A DNA stretch of 27,982 nt from Bacillota bacterium (GCA_023459795.1 JAEWSP010000005.1:1-27982), one strand, 5' to 3'; counted from the stretch's first letter, positions 7,525 through 16,509 are shown. Numbers and translations are program-made. The notes: generated from the letters alone by a model not told the origin.

Positions 7525-7565
7525 AGGGGCTTACCAGAAACGAATGTTCTGACAAGCCCCTTTTT
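7525..7565 (+). terminator. Rho-independent terminator between convergent genes
   Basis: AGGGGCTT (7525-7532) pairs with AAGCCCCT (7554-7561), enclosing a smaller CAGAA/TTCTG stem, followed by a run of T. It ends the epimerase transcript and abuts the SDR stop codon. Confidence 0.8.
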
Positions 7566-8336
7566 CTATTTCTGTTTTCCGCCGAAAGCGGCTGCCTTCC
7601 TGACCAGGATTCTAGGAAGAAGCCGGCTTAGGACACCCAGGATCTTTGCCTTTGCACCTACGGAAACAACAGCTCTTGGATGGAGATAGGAAGAGTATAT
7701 GGCCTTTGCCACTTTCTCCGGGGGAATCATCTTCTTCCCGTCCAGCTGGTATCCGGAATGGGCGAAGAAGTCCGTCTTCGTAGCTCCCGGAAGGATAGCA
7801 ATAGTCTTTACTCCTCTTTTCCGGTAGTCTTCATACAAAGACTGGGAGAAGGAAAGAACGAATGCCTTGGATGCCGAGTAGACAGGGCGGGGTGGAACGG
7901 GAGAGAAACCGGCTGTGGAGGCAACGTTAAGGATAGTCCCTTCCCCTCTTTCCAGCATGGAGGGGAGGAAAAGACGGCAGAGGGAAGCAAGAGCGATGCA
8001 GTCAAGACAGATGACTTCCTCCTGCTTCGGGAAGCAGGAGGTAGCAAAGTCTTCTCCGTTTCCGATTCCGGCACAGTTTATAAGAACACCGACCGGAAGA
8101 GGAAGCTGCAGTGTTTTCTCATAAACGGATTGAGGTCCTTTATCCTCCAGAAGATCAACGGAAAAGACTTCCACCGGCAAAGAAGGATAAGAAGAGCAGA
8201 TTTCCTTCTTTGCTTGTAATAGCTTGTCCTGGTTCCTTGCAATAAGGAAAAGAGGAAAAGAATGAGAAGCAAAAATATCGGCTGTCTTTCTTCCTATTCC
8301 GCTTGAGGCACCTGTAATAAGAACAAAAGGTTTCAT
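7566..8336 (-). CDS. Short-chain dehydrogenase/reductase (SDR) family oxidoreductase
   Basis: The 256-residue protein is a classical SDR. TGASSGIG (8-15) is the NAD(P)-binding glycine motif, NCAG (87-90) stabilises the fold, Ser140 lies in NVASTAG, and YSASK (153-157) holds the catalytic Tyr and Lys. LPGATKTDFF follows as usual. The Arg after the second strand (LIARN) suggests NADPH preference. The C-terminal hydrophobic and basic segment (about 215-256) resembles membrane-associated members acting on lipids or steroids, but the substrate is unknown. The ATG at 8334-8336 follows GGAAGGA; an upstream TTG would include the ribosome binding site and is rejected. Confidence 0.85.
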   Translation of the reverse strand: MKPFVLITGASSGIGRKTADIFASHSFPLFLIARNQDKLLQAKKEICSSYPSLPVEVFSVDLLEDKGPQSVYEKTLQLPLPVGVLINCAGIGNGEDFATSCFPKQEEVICLDCIALASLCRLFLPSMLERGEGTILNVASTAGFSPVPPRPVYSASKAFVLSFSQSLYEDYRKRGVKTIAILPGATKTDFFAHSGYQLDGKKMIPPEKVAKAIYSSYLHPRAVVSVGAKAKILGVLSRLLPRILVRKAAAFGGKQK

Positions 8337-8351
8337 TTTGATTCCTTCCAA

Positions 8352-8667
8352 TTTTATTCATTCTACAGGAAAGTGAGAAAAAACCGCTAATTTATAAAAA
8401 AACGGAAACCGCTTTCAATTTCGAAACTTTAAGGGGAGTAGGAAAACGAGCGAAAACCAAACATATAGCAGAATAAGACGAAAACGTTATCGAAACGCTT
8501 AAATTAAATTAATTTAAGTAAATTGTTTACTTAATTTTTGATGATGCAAACTAGTGAGGTTTAATTAGGTCGGTAATAAAATAACATAGTATTTCAAGAA
8601 TATGTCTTTAGTGTCCAAGAATTTGCCTTTTTTTGGAAACAAATTGGAGTAAAGAGTTTATCCAATT
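8352..8667. promoter_or_regulatory. Palindrome-rich AT-rich control region before the giant secreted protein
   Basis: There is no gene in this 316-bp stretch. It holds a cre-like site GGAAACCGCTTTCA at 8404-8417 (one mismatch to TGNAANCGNWNNCA), a second LacI-operator-like site CGAAAACGTTATCG at 8479-8492, a perfect palindrome with 10-bp arms at 8498-8518, and an overlapping perfect one with 7-bp arms at 8516-8532 (AAGTAAA-TTG-TTTACTT). I cannot fix the core promoter with confidence. Confidence 0.5.
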
Positions 8668-11600
8668 ATGTCCAATAAACAGAAAGTAATCGTTTCAACA
8701 GGAATTACTGCAACAGCCTTCATGTTGTGCTGTGCAGTTTCGTCTGCTTCCTGGTTTACTTCCGGGAATGATATTACCCCTCAGGTTAGTGCAGCCACCC
8801 GAAATGCTTATTTTGATGGTGGTGATGGAAGTGAAACAAATCCTTACGGAATCTCTTATCCGAATAATTTATATAACCTTTCCTGGCTTCAATATCTTGG
8901 TAATTTCAATAGATCCGTTACCTCTGGAACAAGCCTGAAAACTTATTATTTTACACTTAAGCAAGATATAGACATGAGCGGCTATACAGCTATTCCTCCG
9001 ATTGGAACATCCCAGTATCCTTTTATCGGGCATTTCGAAGGAAACGGGAATTCCATAAAGAACGTCACAACCACAAATGAATTCTCTCAGTTCAAGTATC
9101 ACCCCTATATCGCAAGCGCTTCTGATTTGCTTGCCAATGCAAAAATTATCGGTTTCTTCGGCGTCATCGGAACAACAGGCTCCGAAACAGATTCTTCGGA
9201 AGGTTCTACCGGAACCCTAGGTGACTATACTTACAGCTCCGCGGCAAACTCCGTCTCCAATGTCGTTCTGGAGAACGCTACAATTGATTCCGTCACTTCC
9301 CAGACCTTGGTGGGTGTTGCGGCCGGATATGTGAACGGCACTCTTTTCAATGTCAAGGTCATGAAGGCAAGCGGAGATACGACCGGGCCCAACGCTACTA
9401 TCAAGACCGCCGAAGGTGCTGTTGCCCTTGGCCATGATGCCGGAAGCGCCTTTACAAGCAATCTTTCGGATTATGCCGTTGTTGGTCAGGCTACAACCAA
9501 CTATGTCAGCGGAGTCGAGGAAGACATCGAAAAGGTCTTTACTCCGGAAACCTCCACCGATAATTACAATCCGAACGGCGGAGGCGGAGAGGATACGACG
9601 ATTACCGGAGATTACATCAGCATCAAGGATATCTATAACTCCTTGAGTGCAAAGCAAGCCGAAAGTTCTGCTGATGAGGCCAATACGCTTAGGTACATAA
9701 CCTGGACGAGCGGAACAGGGCTCTATACTTATAATGTCATCACATATAGCGCAGAAGGTTATTCAGACTGCCATTTTTCGACTACGCAGGTCACGACCAG
9801 TGTAAGTGACGTAGATCGGACAACAGCGGAATACAACTTCATCATCGGAGGACCGGAAGACACGGTATGCCTTACCGGAGCCCAAACATTCAAGGAAAAC
9901 GCAGTTGTTTCTGCTATCGGTTCACTTTTCCAGAGAAGCAGCGGAAGTGGAAACATGGTCGTTTCTAATGGGTTAATCGTCAACTCCTACAACGACGCAA
10001 ATACCTATTGGTGCGATGTAGGCGATAACATCTACACCGTAGATACAAACGGGAAGAACATCTATATCAATATCAACCCGAGCAAATACAACAACCTATC
10101 TGTTGATTCGAAAATCCGTCATACAGGATGGACTAAAACTGATACGGACACCACTGGTGTTTACCATTACAGCGCCACCTATACAAATGGAAGCACAACC
10201 ACGACTTATTACCTCATCCATTGGGACCTCGGCACTCCTAACTGGGGAGCGGTTCAAAGCCTCGATTCCTTCACGATAGGAGGAAGCTGGACTAAAGGCC
10301 ATGTCTGCAACGAACCGGAAGATTCCAATACCATAATCAAACGTTCTTCTAGTACCAATGTTCCTGGCTCAAGCAATGGTCCTATTTCCAAAGGCTGCGT
10401 TTTCCATGCGGATTCCGATAACTACGTCTATTTGGAAGGCCACCCGGAAAAATATCTCTATACAGAAGACGGAAGCACCCTGACAATGGCCGAAAGAGGA
10501 ACCCAGACTGCCGGCTTTTTCCAAAGGTCCTTATCCGGAACAAACGCTGCTTATAACACCACTCTTTCTTCCGGTTCGAATTATCATATCGACATTGATG
10601 CGACATCTCTATTAGCTGCCGGAGTAGGTGCCACAGACGGAGGCCTTGCCTCCGTAACCATGAGTTCGGATATCAAACTCGTTGCCGCAAGCGGAAGCCC
10701 GGTATGGGGTGCCGTCAACCTTACTATGAATCCAACCTACTTCCCGATCGTAGATGCTGATTCCAGTGTGCCGGGCATCCCGGCCGATGACAATACCGGT
10801 TATATAACAGCAGGCGGAAACTATAAATCAAGCACTGGTGCGGATGGTTCAATTACCACCTACGAGGGCTTAGGCGATCTCCGTATTGCCAAGAGGAGCA
10901 ATGCCAGCTCCGCTCTTACTTCCGGAATCAGTTCAGCAGGAAAAGTCACTTCGGCAAGAACAATAGGAGTAGACGGAACGGATTCCGAAATTGGAACCTC
11001 TAACAGCTTCTACAGATACGACGATTCCAAAACCAATTTCGAGACTCTCCTTGCTAAAGGAGGATACGACGGAAATCTTTACGGGCTTCATTTCATGCCG
11101 GGAAAGATATTGTCTTCCAAGGTAGCGGATGTCGATTACTTCAAGGTCAAGAACCAAAGCATCCTAACGGATGCAGAAGTTCCTCAGGACTCCGTGGATC
11201 TTTACCGCAAGGACGGAAAGAGCATCCTCAGCGTCTTTGCCGGAACCTACTACAGCAGTACCTATTCCGGGGACAACAATGCCTTCCTTTCCGTAAACCA
11301 GATCCTTAGGGACGGATCGGAAACGAACCCGAACGCCGTAACGAAGATCCTTCATATTAAGGAAGTCTGGAGCGACGGAGATTTATCCCACTCCTATCAG
11401 TACAAATACGAAGACGAGCAGGAAAACATCAGCTACTCCATCCCGTATATCTACAGCTATACCTTGGAAGACGGGCAGAGCGTTCTCCATAAGACGGATA
11501 AAGGAACAACGACAGCCCATGTCGCCGGAAGCAGCCAGACCGATAAGGATTCCAGCTACAACGACAAGATCTTCGACGCTTCCCAGATGGGAGCCCATTC

Positions 11601-12540
11601 TAGCCTTACCTCCAATGCCGTCTACTACTTCGAGATTCCGCTGGATGACGGAGAGTTTGCGTTGGGAAGCGTCGAAGACGGAGTCGGCGCCTATTTGTTA
11701 TATCTGGATATCGGTGGAGAACTTACCACCACGCTGAACAACGTTAAGAGAACTTCCGTAAACGAAAAGATAACACGGGCTAGCAACTCTTATCAGTACC
11801 CGAAGGGTGTTGCTATTACAAACGGTACAGGAAAAGCCGATCCTAACGATTCCGTGGATGTTTCCGTGAAGGAAGGATTCCATGGTTCCTTGTCCCTCAA
11901 CCGCTCCTCTTCTGATGTTACCCTTACCCCAAGCGAAACCAGCATTACCTCCTCTTCGTTCGAGGCCCGCTATGCTCCCTCCTCCCTGCCGGCAAAGGTA
12001 AGGGAAGACACGCTGACTCCGGTCGCCTTAGCCGGCGGAAAGGTAACCACTATCTCCCGTCTCACGTATCTGGAATACCTTCCTTCCAACGGTACTTACA
12101 GGAAACTAATCAAGACAGAGGTTTCTGACGGAACGACGACTTCCGCATCCATAAGCTATTACCTCTACAGCGACAGCAGATGGGTGGCGACAACGGACAA
12201 ATGGACTATCTATGCCAGGAATTCCTCCGGAAGCCTTGTCTCTCTGACGGAAGAACAGTTCCTAGCCTTGGATATGCCTGCCTTCTCCGGGACGACGACG
12301 ATCCTGGAGCTGTACTACGATGTCACTTCCGGAACTGTCGGAGCAGACTATCTCCTGGAAGCCACTGCCGACAGCCAGCACGTCTTTACTATCGGGGGAT
12401 ATACGATTACCTATTCGCCTTTTTCTTCGGCAACGGTAGTCCATGTAACGAAGAATGAGGACGGATATACCTTCACCATCAACGGAACCGTGATCGACAG
12501 CACGCATCTGGATATTTCTGCCCCTGTTGTTACCCCATAG
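8668..12540 (+). CDS. Giant secreted Ser/Thr/Gly-rich protein with GLUG-like N-terminal region
   Basis: The protein has 1290 residues. Residues 1-30 form an export signal: a short basic start, a hydrophobic TATAFMLCCAVSSAS stretch, then WFTSGNDI. This resembles the TasA/camelysin (SipW-dependent) signal class. About residues 48-130 (DGSETNPYGISYPNNLYNLS, a KQDIDMSG segment, PFIGHFEGNGNSIKNV) fit the start of GLUG-type beta-helix surface proteins, and LVGVAAGYVNGTLFNVKV (about 212-229) is a GLUG-like rung. The rest is beta-rich and low in known motifs. There is no LPXTG, no C-terminal membrane anchor and no S-layer domain, so it is probably secreted or assembled into a fibre or matrix. The ribosome binding site is weak. 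Function is inferred only. Confidence 0.75.
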   Translation: MSNKQKVIVSTGITATAFMLCCAVSSASWFTSGNDITPQVSAATRNAYFDGGDGSETNPYGISYPNNLYNLSWLQYLGNFNRSVTSGTSLKTYYFTLKQDIDMSGYTAIPPIGTSQYPFIGHFEGNGNSIKNVTTTNEFSQFKYHPYIASASDLLANAKIIGFFGVIGTTGSETDSSEGSTGTLGDYTYSSAANSVSNVVLENATIDSVTSQTLVGVAAGYVNGTLFNVKVMKASGDTTGPNATIKTAEGAVALGHDAGSAFTSNLSDYAVVGQATTNYVSGVEEDIEKVFTPETSTDNYNPNGGGGEDTTITGDYISIKDIYNSLSAKQAESSADEANTLRYITWTSGTGLYTYNVITYSAEGYSDCHFSTTQVTTSVSDVDRTTAEYNFIIGGPEDTVCLTGAQTFKENAVVSAIGSLFQRSSGSGNMVVSNGLIVNSYNDANTYWCDVGDNIYTVDTNGKNIYININPSKYNNLSVDSKIRHTGWTKTDTDTTGVYHYSATYTNGSTTTTYYLIHWDLGTPNWGAVQSLDSFTIGGSWTKGHVCNEPEDSNTIIKRSSSTNVPGSSNGPISKGCVFHADSDNYVYLEGHPEKYLYTEDGSTLTMAERGTQTAGFFQRSLSGTNAAYNTTLSSGSNYHIDIDATSLLAAGVGATDGGLASVTMSSDIKLVAASGSPVWGAVNLTMNPTYFPIVDADSSVPGIPADDNTGYITAGGNYKSSTGADGSITTYEGLGDLRIAKRSNASSALTSGISSAGKVTSARTIGVDGTDSEIGTSNSFYRYDDSKTNFETLLAKGGYDGNLYGLHFMPGKILSSKVADVDYFKVKNQSILTDAEVPQDSVDLYRKDGKSILSVFAGTYYSSTYSGDNNAFLSVNQILRDGSETNPNAVTKILHIKEVWSDGDLSHSYQYKYEDEQENISYSIPYIYSYTLEDGQSVLHKTDKGTTTAHVAGSSQTDKDSSYNDKIFDASQMGAHSSLTSNAVYYFEIPLDDGEFALGSVEDGVGAYLLYLDIGGELTTTLNNVKRTSVNEKITRASNSYQYPKGVAITNGTGKADPNDSVDVSVKEGFHGSLSLNRSSSDVTLTPSETSITSSSFEARYAPSSLPAKVREDTLTPVALAGGKVTTISRLTYLEYLPSNGTYRKLIKTEVSDGTTTSASISYYLYSDSRWVATTDKWTIYARNSSGSLVSLTEEQFLALDMPAFSGTTTILELYYDVTSGTVGADYLLEATADSQHVFTIGGYTITYSPFSSATVVHVTKNEDGYTFTINGTVIDSTHLDISAPVVTP

Positions 12541-12553
12541 AATTCTCTACAAT
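12527..12553 (+). promoter_or_regulatory. Possible promoter giving a leaderless transcript for the ADP-ribosylglycohydrolase
   Basis: TTGTTA (12527-12532), 15 bases, and TACAAT (12548-12553) are followed by only six bases before the ATG at 12560. There is no Shine-Dalgarno, so transcription would start at or near the A of the start codon. The alternative is coupling from the preceding gene, whose stop is 19 bp upstream. Confidence 0.3.
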
Positions 12554-12559
12554 AAAGAT

Positions 12560-13330
12560 ATGGAAAATAACAGAAGGATTTATGGTGCGGTAATCGGGGA
12601 TATCGTCGGTTCTTGCTATGAATTCCAGGACGAGAAGCCGGAATACGAATTTCCTTTGTTCACCCCTAGATGCCATTTCACAGACGACAGCGTGATGACT
12701 GTAGCAGTCCTGGATGCCTTGGAGAACAAGAAAGACATTTCCGCTACCTTGAGGGAATGGGGAAGGAAGTATCCGGATGCCGGATACGGTTTCCGTTTCC
12801 GGGAATGGTTGACTAACCCCCTTGCAAAGCCATACCGTTCCTACGGGAACGGAGCAGCCATGCGGATATCCCCTGTCGGCTATCTTTCTTCTTCGATAGA
12901 AGAAACAGTCGCTCTTTCGGATAAGGTGACAGAGATAACCCACAACCATCCAGAAGGGATGAAGGGAGCCAGAGTCATAAGTTCCCTGATCTACTATGCC
13001 TTGCACGGGAAAGGCAAGGACTTCCTGAGGAAAGTCGCCTTGAAGGACTATCCTCTCTCTTTTTCCCTGGATTACCTCAAAGAGGAATACGGATTCGATG
13101 AATCCGCGCAGGGGACGGTTCCGGTCGCTATCTATATCTTCCTGATCTCGAAGTCCTTCGAGGACTGCCTGAGGCTAACCCAGGTAGTAGGAGGAGACAG
13201 CGATACGTTAGGAGCAATCAGCTGCTCCATTGCTTCCGCCTTCTATCCGGAAATCCCGAAAGACATCCTTTCCCTCTCCCGGCTTTACCTTCCTACAAAG
13301 ATGACAGAAGTACTGGATTCCCTGCAATAA
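12560..13330 (+). CDS. ADP-ribosylglycohydrolase (DraG/ARH family)
   Basis: The 256-residue protein carries the ARH/DraG signatures: GDIVGSCYE (13-21), FTDDSVMT (40-47), YGNGAAMRISPVG (95-107) and VGGDSDTLGAI (210-220). The acidic residues in these motifs bind two Mg ions and the ADP-ribose. Family members cleave ADP-ribose from protein arginine or other acceptors, or act on free ADP-ribose derivatives. The ATG at 12560 is preferred over a TTG at 12527 that would overlap the upstream gene. No ribosome binding site is visible. It is followed by a pyrimidine tract (13338-13366). It is the third ADP-ribose enzyme in the window, 7.6 kb from the SirTM pair. Confidence 0.9.
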   Translation: MENNRRIYGAVIGDIVGSCYEFQDEKPEYEFPLFTPRCHFTDDSVMTVAVLDALENKKDISATLREWGRKYPDAGYGFRFREWLTNPLAKPYRSYGNGAAMRISPVGYLSSSIEETVALSDKVTEITHNHPEGMKGARVISSLIYYALHGKGKDFLRKVALKDYPLSFSLDYLKEEYGFDESAQGTVPVAIYIFLISKSFEDCLRLTQVVGGDSDTLGAISCSIASAFYPEIPKDILSLSRLYLPTKMTEVLDSLQ

Positions 13331-13397
13331 GAAATTACCCCTTCTCTTTTCTTTTCTTTTTCTTTATCCTAACATTATTCCTCATAAGGAGGCTACC

Positions 13398-13850
13398 ATG
13401 GACCAAGCTAGATTCTGTCCGAAATGCGGACATGCCTTAAATCAGGACGAGAGATTCTGTCCTAACTGCGGCTATGACTGCGGGGGGAAAGAAGCGAAGG
13501 AGGCACAGAGAGAAGAAGACCGTTACCGGAAAGAAAGAAAAAGGAACGACCGGGACCGGTCGTTCCATTCCAATACAGCGCTCCTGGCTTTGATTCTGGG
13601 GGTTCTTTCCTTGCTCCAGGATCCGATCATCGGGGTCGTTGCCATCATCCTCGGAAACAAAGAACGGAAAGTCGATTCCTATGCCAGGATCGGTTTCATC
13701 CTCGGCATCGTCTCCCTCGTGATATCCCTGGTTCTCTATCCTTTGGAGGCTTATATCCTCCTCCGGTACTACAGCAGCCTGATCCCGAAGGATTCCAGCT
13801 CCTCCGGAGAGCTTCTGTCCCTTCTTGCTACAGGAGCATCCCTGTTGTAG
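13398..13850 (+). CDS. Zinc-ribbon membrane protein (DUF4190-like)
   Basis: The protein has 150 residues. An N-terminal double-CxxC zinc ribbon (C7-C10 and C21-C24, CPKCGHAL / CPNCGYDC) is followed by a charged linker (about 30-55). Two hydrophobic segments come next (about 59-85 and 95-118), with the GVLSLL and ILGNKERK layout common in DUF4190-type proteins. It is probably a small inner-membrane protein; function is unknown. AAGGAGG lies 7 bases before the ATG. Its 3' end overlaps the convergent DUF975–CmpB gene by 23 bp, and its terminator (13908-13939) lies inside that gene. Confidence 0.75.
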   Translation: MDQARFCPKCGHALNQDERFCPNCGYDCGGKEAKEAQREEDRYRKERKRNDRDRSFHSNTALLALILGVLSLLQDPIIGVVAIILGNKERKVDSYARIGFILGIVSLVISLVLYPLEAYILLRYYSSLIPKDSSSSGELLSLLATGASLL

Positions 13851-15282
13851 TGATGCCAGGCCCCTGACGGGGGAAGACGTTGGAGAAGACAAGATCCACG
13901 CAGAACAGAACCGCAAGCACGATCGCTGCGGTTCTTTTTATTCTGATCGGGATCGGCTTCAGGACCCTTTCGAAGAGAGGGGCTATGAAGTAGACCATGC
14001 CGACGCAGGCAGCACCGAATACAAGCCCTCCGGCAAGGCAGATCCTTCCGTCAAGGTTCGTCGGATAGTCCGAATAATCCCAGTACCGGATTCCTCTCCA
14101 TTTCTCAAGGACATAGGAAGTCAGGTACTCGACGCTGAGGCATAAGACGATGCCGACAATAAAGGTCAGCCACGGATAACGCCTCAGCTTCTTCAGAGAG
14201 AGGAGCACCAGGACTCCTCCTGTCCCGTAGATCGGAAGCCAGGGTCCGTACATAGTACCCCTGTTCACGAATTCGTGGTCCGTGCAAAGATGCAGGGAGA
14301 CTTCCCAGACCCAGCCGATCATGGAGATCAGGAAGAACATCAGTACGATATCGAGAAGCGGGTAGTCCTGATCGAAGGGGATGCTGGACTGGACCAGAAG
14401 CTCCTTCTTGGCTTTCTCGTTGATCCTTGCATAGGAAGAGGCAAGTGCAGGATCCTTCTTCGTCTCTTCTCCCTTCAGCCGGAGATAGAGCTTCATGAAG
14501 AAGATATCCCTGTACGGGGAAACGTAAAGGACACCGACAAGTCTGAACGTGATAAGGGAGAGAAGATCCCAGCCCAGGAAGGAGCAGTCGACGATAAACA
14601 GAGACCATTTCCTGCCTTTGGTAAGCTTCCAGCTGGTCTTCAGCACATCCCTGGCCTTCATCGTCGGGTTGTCGGCAAGAATCGTCTCCGTAAAGTAGAA
14701 GCCGTAGGATAGGATGAGGCCTCCGACAACCGTAAGGGAGGCAAGGGAGAGAAGGAATTCCTTCAGGATCATCGTCCTTACGATGTTGATGTAGTAGGAA
14801 GAGGAGAAGGAATAAAGGACGGCATTGCCTTTTCCTTTCTGGTCCTTTTCCCGGTCCAGGTAATACTTCTTGGTTCCGACACGGAGAGGATAGACGAAGA
14901 AAGCGAGGAAGAGGAGGAAGAGGAGGACGCCGAAGCAGATGAAGACGACTTCGTTCCGGGAATTGATCGTACTGTAGGCACGGGATGCGAGGTAAAGGGG
15001 AAGAGCCAAGGACCCGGCAACAAGGTTGATCATCGCCTTGAAGAAGGAAAGAAGGATCTCCGTATTAGGGTCTGTTCCGGCAAGGAACTGAGGAACATAG
15101 AACCGGATGATGGAAAGGAGGAAGGTGGAGGAAGAAAAGCCGGTCTTATCGGAAAGAAGGTCCGTAAGGCTTCCGAAAGTGCTGGAAAGCGTCAGGACTC
15201 CGACAAGGGAGACGAGAACGCCAAGCCAGTACGAATACTTCATGGAAATACGACTTTGTTTCTTTATTTCCTTCCGTTCCAT
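13828..15282 (-). CDS. Multi-pass membrane protein: DUF975 fused to CmpB (putative ABC-transporter type IV) domain
   Basis: The protein has 484 residues. The N-terminal half (about 10-280) follows the DUF975 pattern with several membrane helices and the signature KARDVLKTSWKLTKGRKW, then FLGWDLLSLIT and VSPYRDIFFMKLY. The C-terminal half (about 310-460) matches the CmpB/'putative ABC-transporter type IV' family: ISMIGWVWEVSL, NRGTMYGPWLPIYGTGG, SVEYLTSYVLEKW and WDYSDYPTNLDGRICL. Both families are poorly characterised membrane proteins. CAAAGGAG precedes the ATG. It starts 36 bp after thiI, so it may be read from the ezrA operon. Its 3' end overlaps the zinc-ribbon gene by 23 bp and contains that gene's terminator. 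Confidence 0.85.
   Translation of the reverse strand: MERKEIKKQSRISMKYSYWLGVLVSLVGVLTLSSTFGSLTDLLSDKTGFSSSTFLLSIIRFYVPQFLAGTDPNTEILLSFFKAMINLVAGSLALPLYLASRAYSTINSRNEVVFICFGVLLFLLFLAFFVYPLRVGTKKYYLDREKDQKGKGNAVLYSFSSSYYINIVRTMILKEFLLSLASLTVVGGLILSYGFYFTETILADNPTMKARDVLKTSWKLTKGRKWSLFIVDCSFLGWDLLSLITFRLVGVLYVSPYRDIFFMKLYLRLKGEETKKDPALASSYARINEKAKKELLVQSSIPFDQDYPLLDIVLMFFLISMIGWVWEVSLHLCTDHEFVNRGTMYGPWLPIYGTGGVLVLLSLKKLRRYPWLTFIVGIVLCLSVEYLTSYVLEKWRGIRYWDYSDYPTNLDGRICLAGGLVFGAACVGMVYFIAPLFERVLKPIPIRIKRTAAIVLAVLFCVDLVFSNVFPRQGPGITTTGMLL
13908..13939 (+). terminator. Terminator located inside the convergent gene's coding sequence
   Basis: GAACCGCA (13908-13915) and TGCGGTTC (13927-13934) form an 8-bp stem with an 11-base loop followed by five T. 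It suits the plus-strand zinc-ribbon gene that ends 57 bp earlier. It lies within the last 40 codons of the minus-strand gene. Confidence 0.65.
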
Positions 15283-15318
15283 AGGAATCTCCTTTGCTCA
15301 CATCAGCGAAACAGACCT

Positions 15319-16509
15319 TTACAGTTCTTCTTCGAGGGTATCCTTGTCGGTGATATGTTCGGCCTTCGTATTCCGGATGCAGTCCCTCACCATCGTCTTG
15401 TAGTCCCACTTGCCTTCGATCTCTTCCACCTTCTCGATATCCGGATGCGTAACCGGATCCTTGAGAGCGAAGATCGTGCAGCAGTCCTCGTAAGGACGGA
15501 TGGAGATATCGAAAGTACCGATCCTCTTGGCCATATCGATGATATCGGCTTTGTCGATGCAGGCAAGAGGACGGATTTCCTGCATGGTAGCTACTCTTCC
15601 GATGGTCTTGATGGAGGGAAGGGTCTGGCTTGCCACCTGTCCGATGCTCTCTCCCGAGGAGAGGACAAGATCGTTGTGGGGGTAAGCAATCCCTTCGGCA
15701 ACTCTCAGCATCATCCTTCTCATGACGGTAACGCAGTAGCTTGGGCCGGCGATCTCGTAGATCTTCTTCTCGAGGTCCGTGAACGGAACTACGTAAAGCT
15801 TGATGTCCGGCTGGTACTGGTTGAGGACATGGAGGAGGTCATGGATCTTGTCGATGACACGGTCGGAAGTATAAGGCGGGGCAGCGAAGTGGATCATCTC
15901 GCACTTCACGCCTCTCTTCATCATCATAAAGGCTGCGACCGGGCTGTCGATTCCGCCGCTGATCATATGGAGAGCCTTGCCGGCGATACCAAGAGGATAA
16001 CCGCCAAGTCCCTTGTCCTTGACTCCGTAGACATATACGGCTTCCAGCCTGACCATAGCCTGGATAAGAAGCTCCGGCTCATGGACATCGACTTTGGATT
16101 CCGGGACAGAGCGGAGAATATAGCTTCCGACGGACCTATTGATTTCATCGCTGGTCATCGGGAAAGTCTTGTCCGGGCGTCTGGCCTGGATCTTGAAAGT
16201 CTTTACTCCGCTCTCCTTGTAGAGGGCAAGAGCCTGCTCCTGGATCTCTTCGATTGTTCTTCCCACGGCATGGGCGTGGGAGAAAGAACCGATTCCCGGA
16301 ACCTTCCTAAGCTCCTTCTTCACCTCCTCATAGGAAGTGCCGTTAAGAAGAATATAGAGATGGTCTTTCCGGATTTCGTATTTCAAAGCAGTGAACTTTC
16401 TTAAGGCATGCATGGTGTTGTGGGCGAGAAGACGGATAAAGTCCATGATGTTCTTCCCCTTCGTCGAAAGCTCGCCGAAGAAGACGATGATCATATCGCT
16501 GGAATTCAT
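15319..16509 (-). CDS. thiI: tRNA 4-thiouridine synthase ThiI
   Basis: The 396-residue protein has an N-terminal ferredoxin-like region, a THUMP domain (about 60-165) and a PP-loop adenylation domain with HMISGGIDSPVA (motif SGGIDSP at 184-190). LVLSSGESIGQVASQT and MQEIRPLACIDK are conserved family segments. It adenylates uridine 8 of tRNA and inserts sulfur supplied by a cysteine desulfurase. It lacks the C-terminal rhodanese domain of the enterobacterial enzyme, as is usual in Bacillota. The start codon follows AGGAGC, which overlaps the desulfurase stop, so the two genes are coupled. Confidence 0.95.
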   Translation of the reverse strand: MNSSDMIIVFFGELSTKGKNIMDFIRLLAHNTMHALRKFTALKYEIRKDHLYILLNGTSYEEVKKELRKVPGIGSFSHAHAVGRTIEEIQEQALALYKESGVKTFKIQARRPDKTFPMTSDEINRSVGSYILRSVPESKVDVHEPELLIQAMVRLEAVYVYGVKDKGLGGYPLGIAGKALHMISGGIDSPVAAFMMMKRGVKCEMIHFAAPPYTSDRVIDKIHDLLHVLNQYQPDIKLYVVPFTDLEKKIYEIAGPSYCVTVMRRMMLRVAEGIAYPHNDLVLSSGESIGQVASQTLPSIKTIGRVATMQEIRPLACIDKADIIDMAKRIGTFDISIRPYEDCCTIFALKDPVTHPDIEKVEEIEGKWDYKTMVRDCIRNTKAEHITDKDTLEEEL

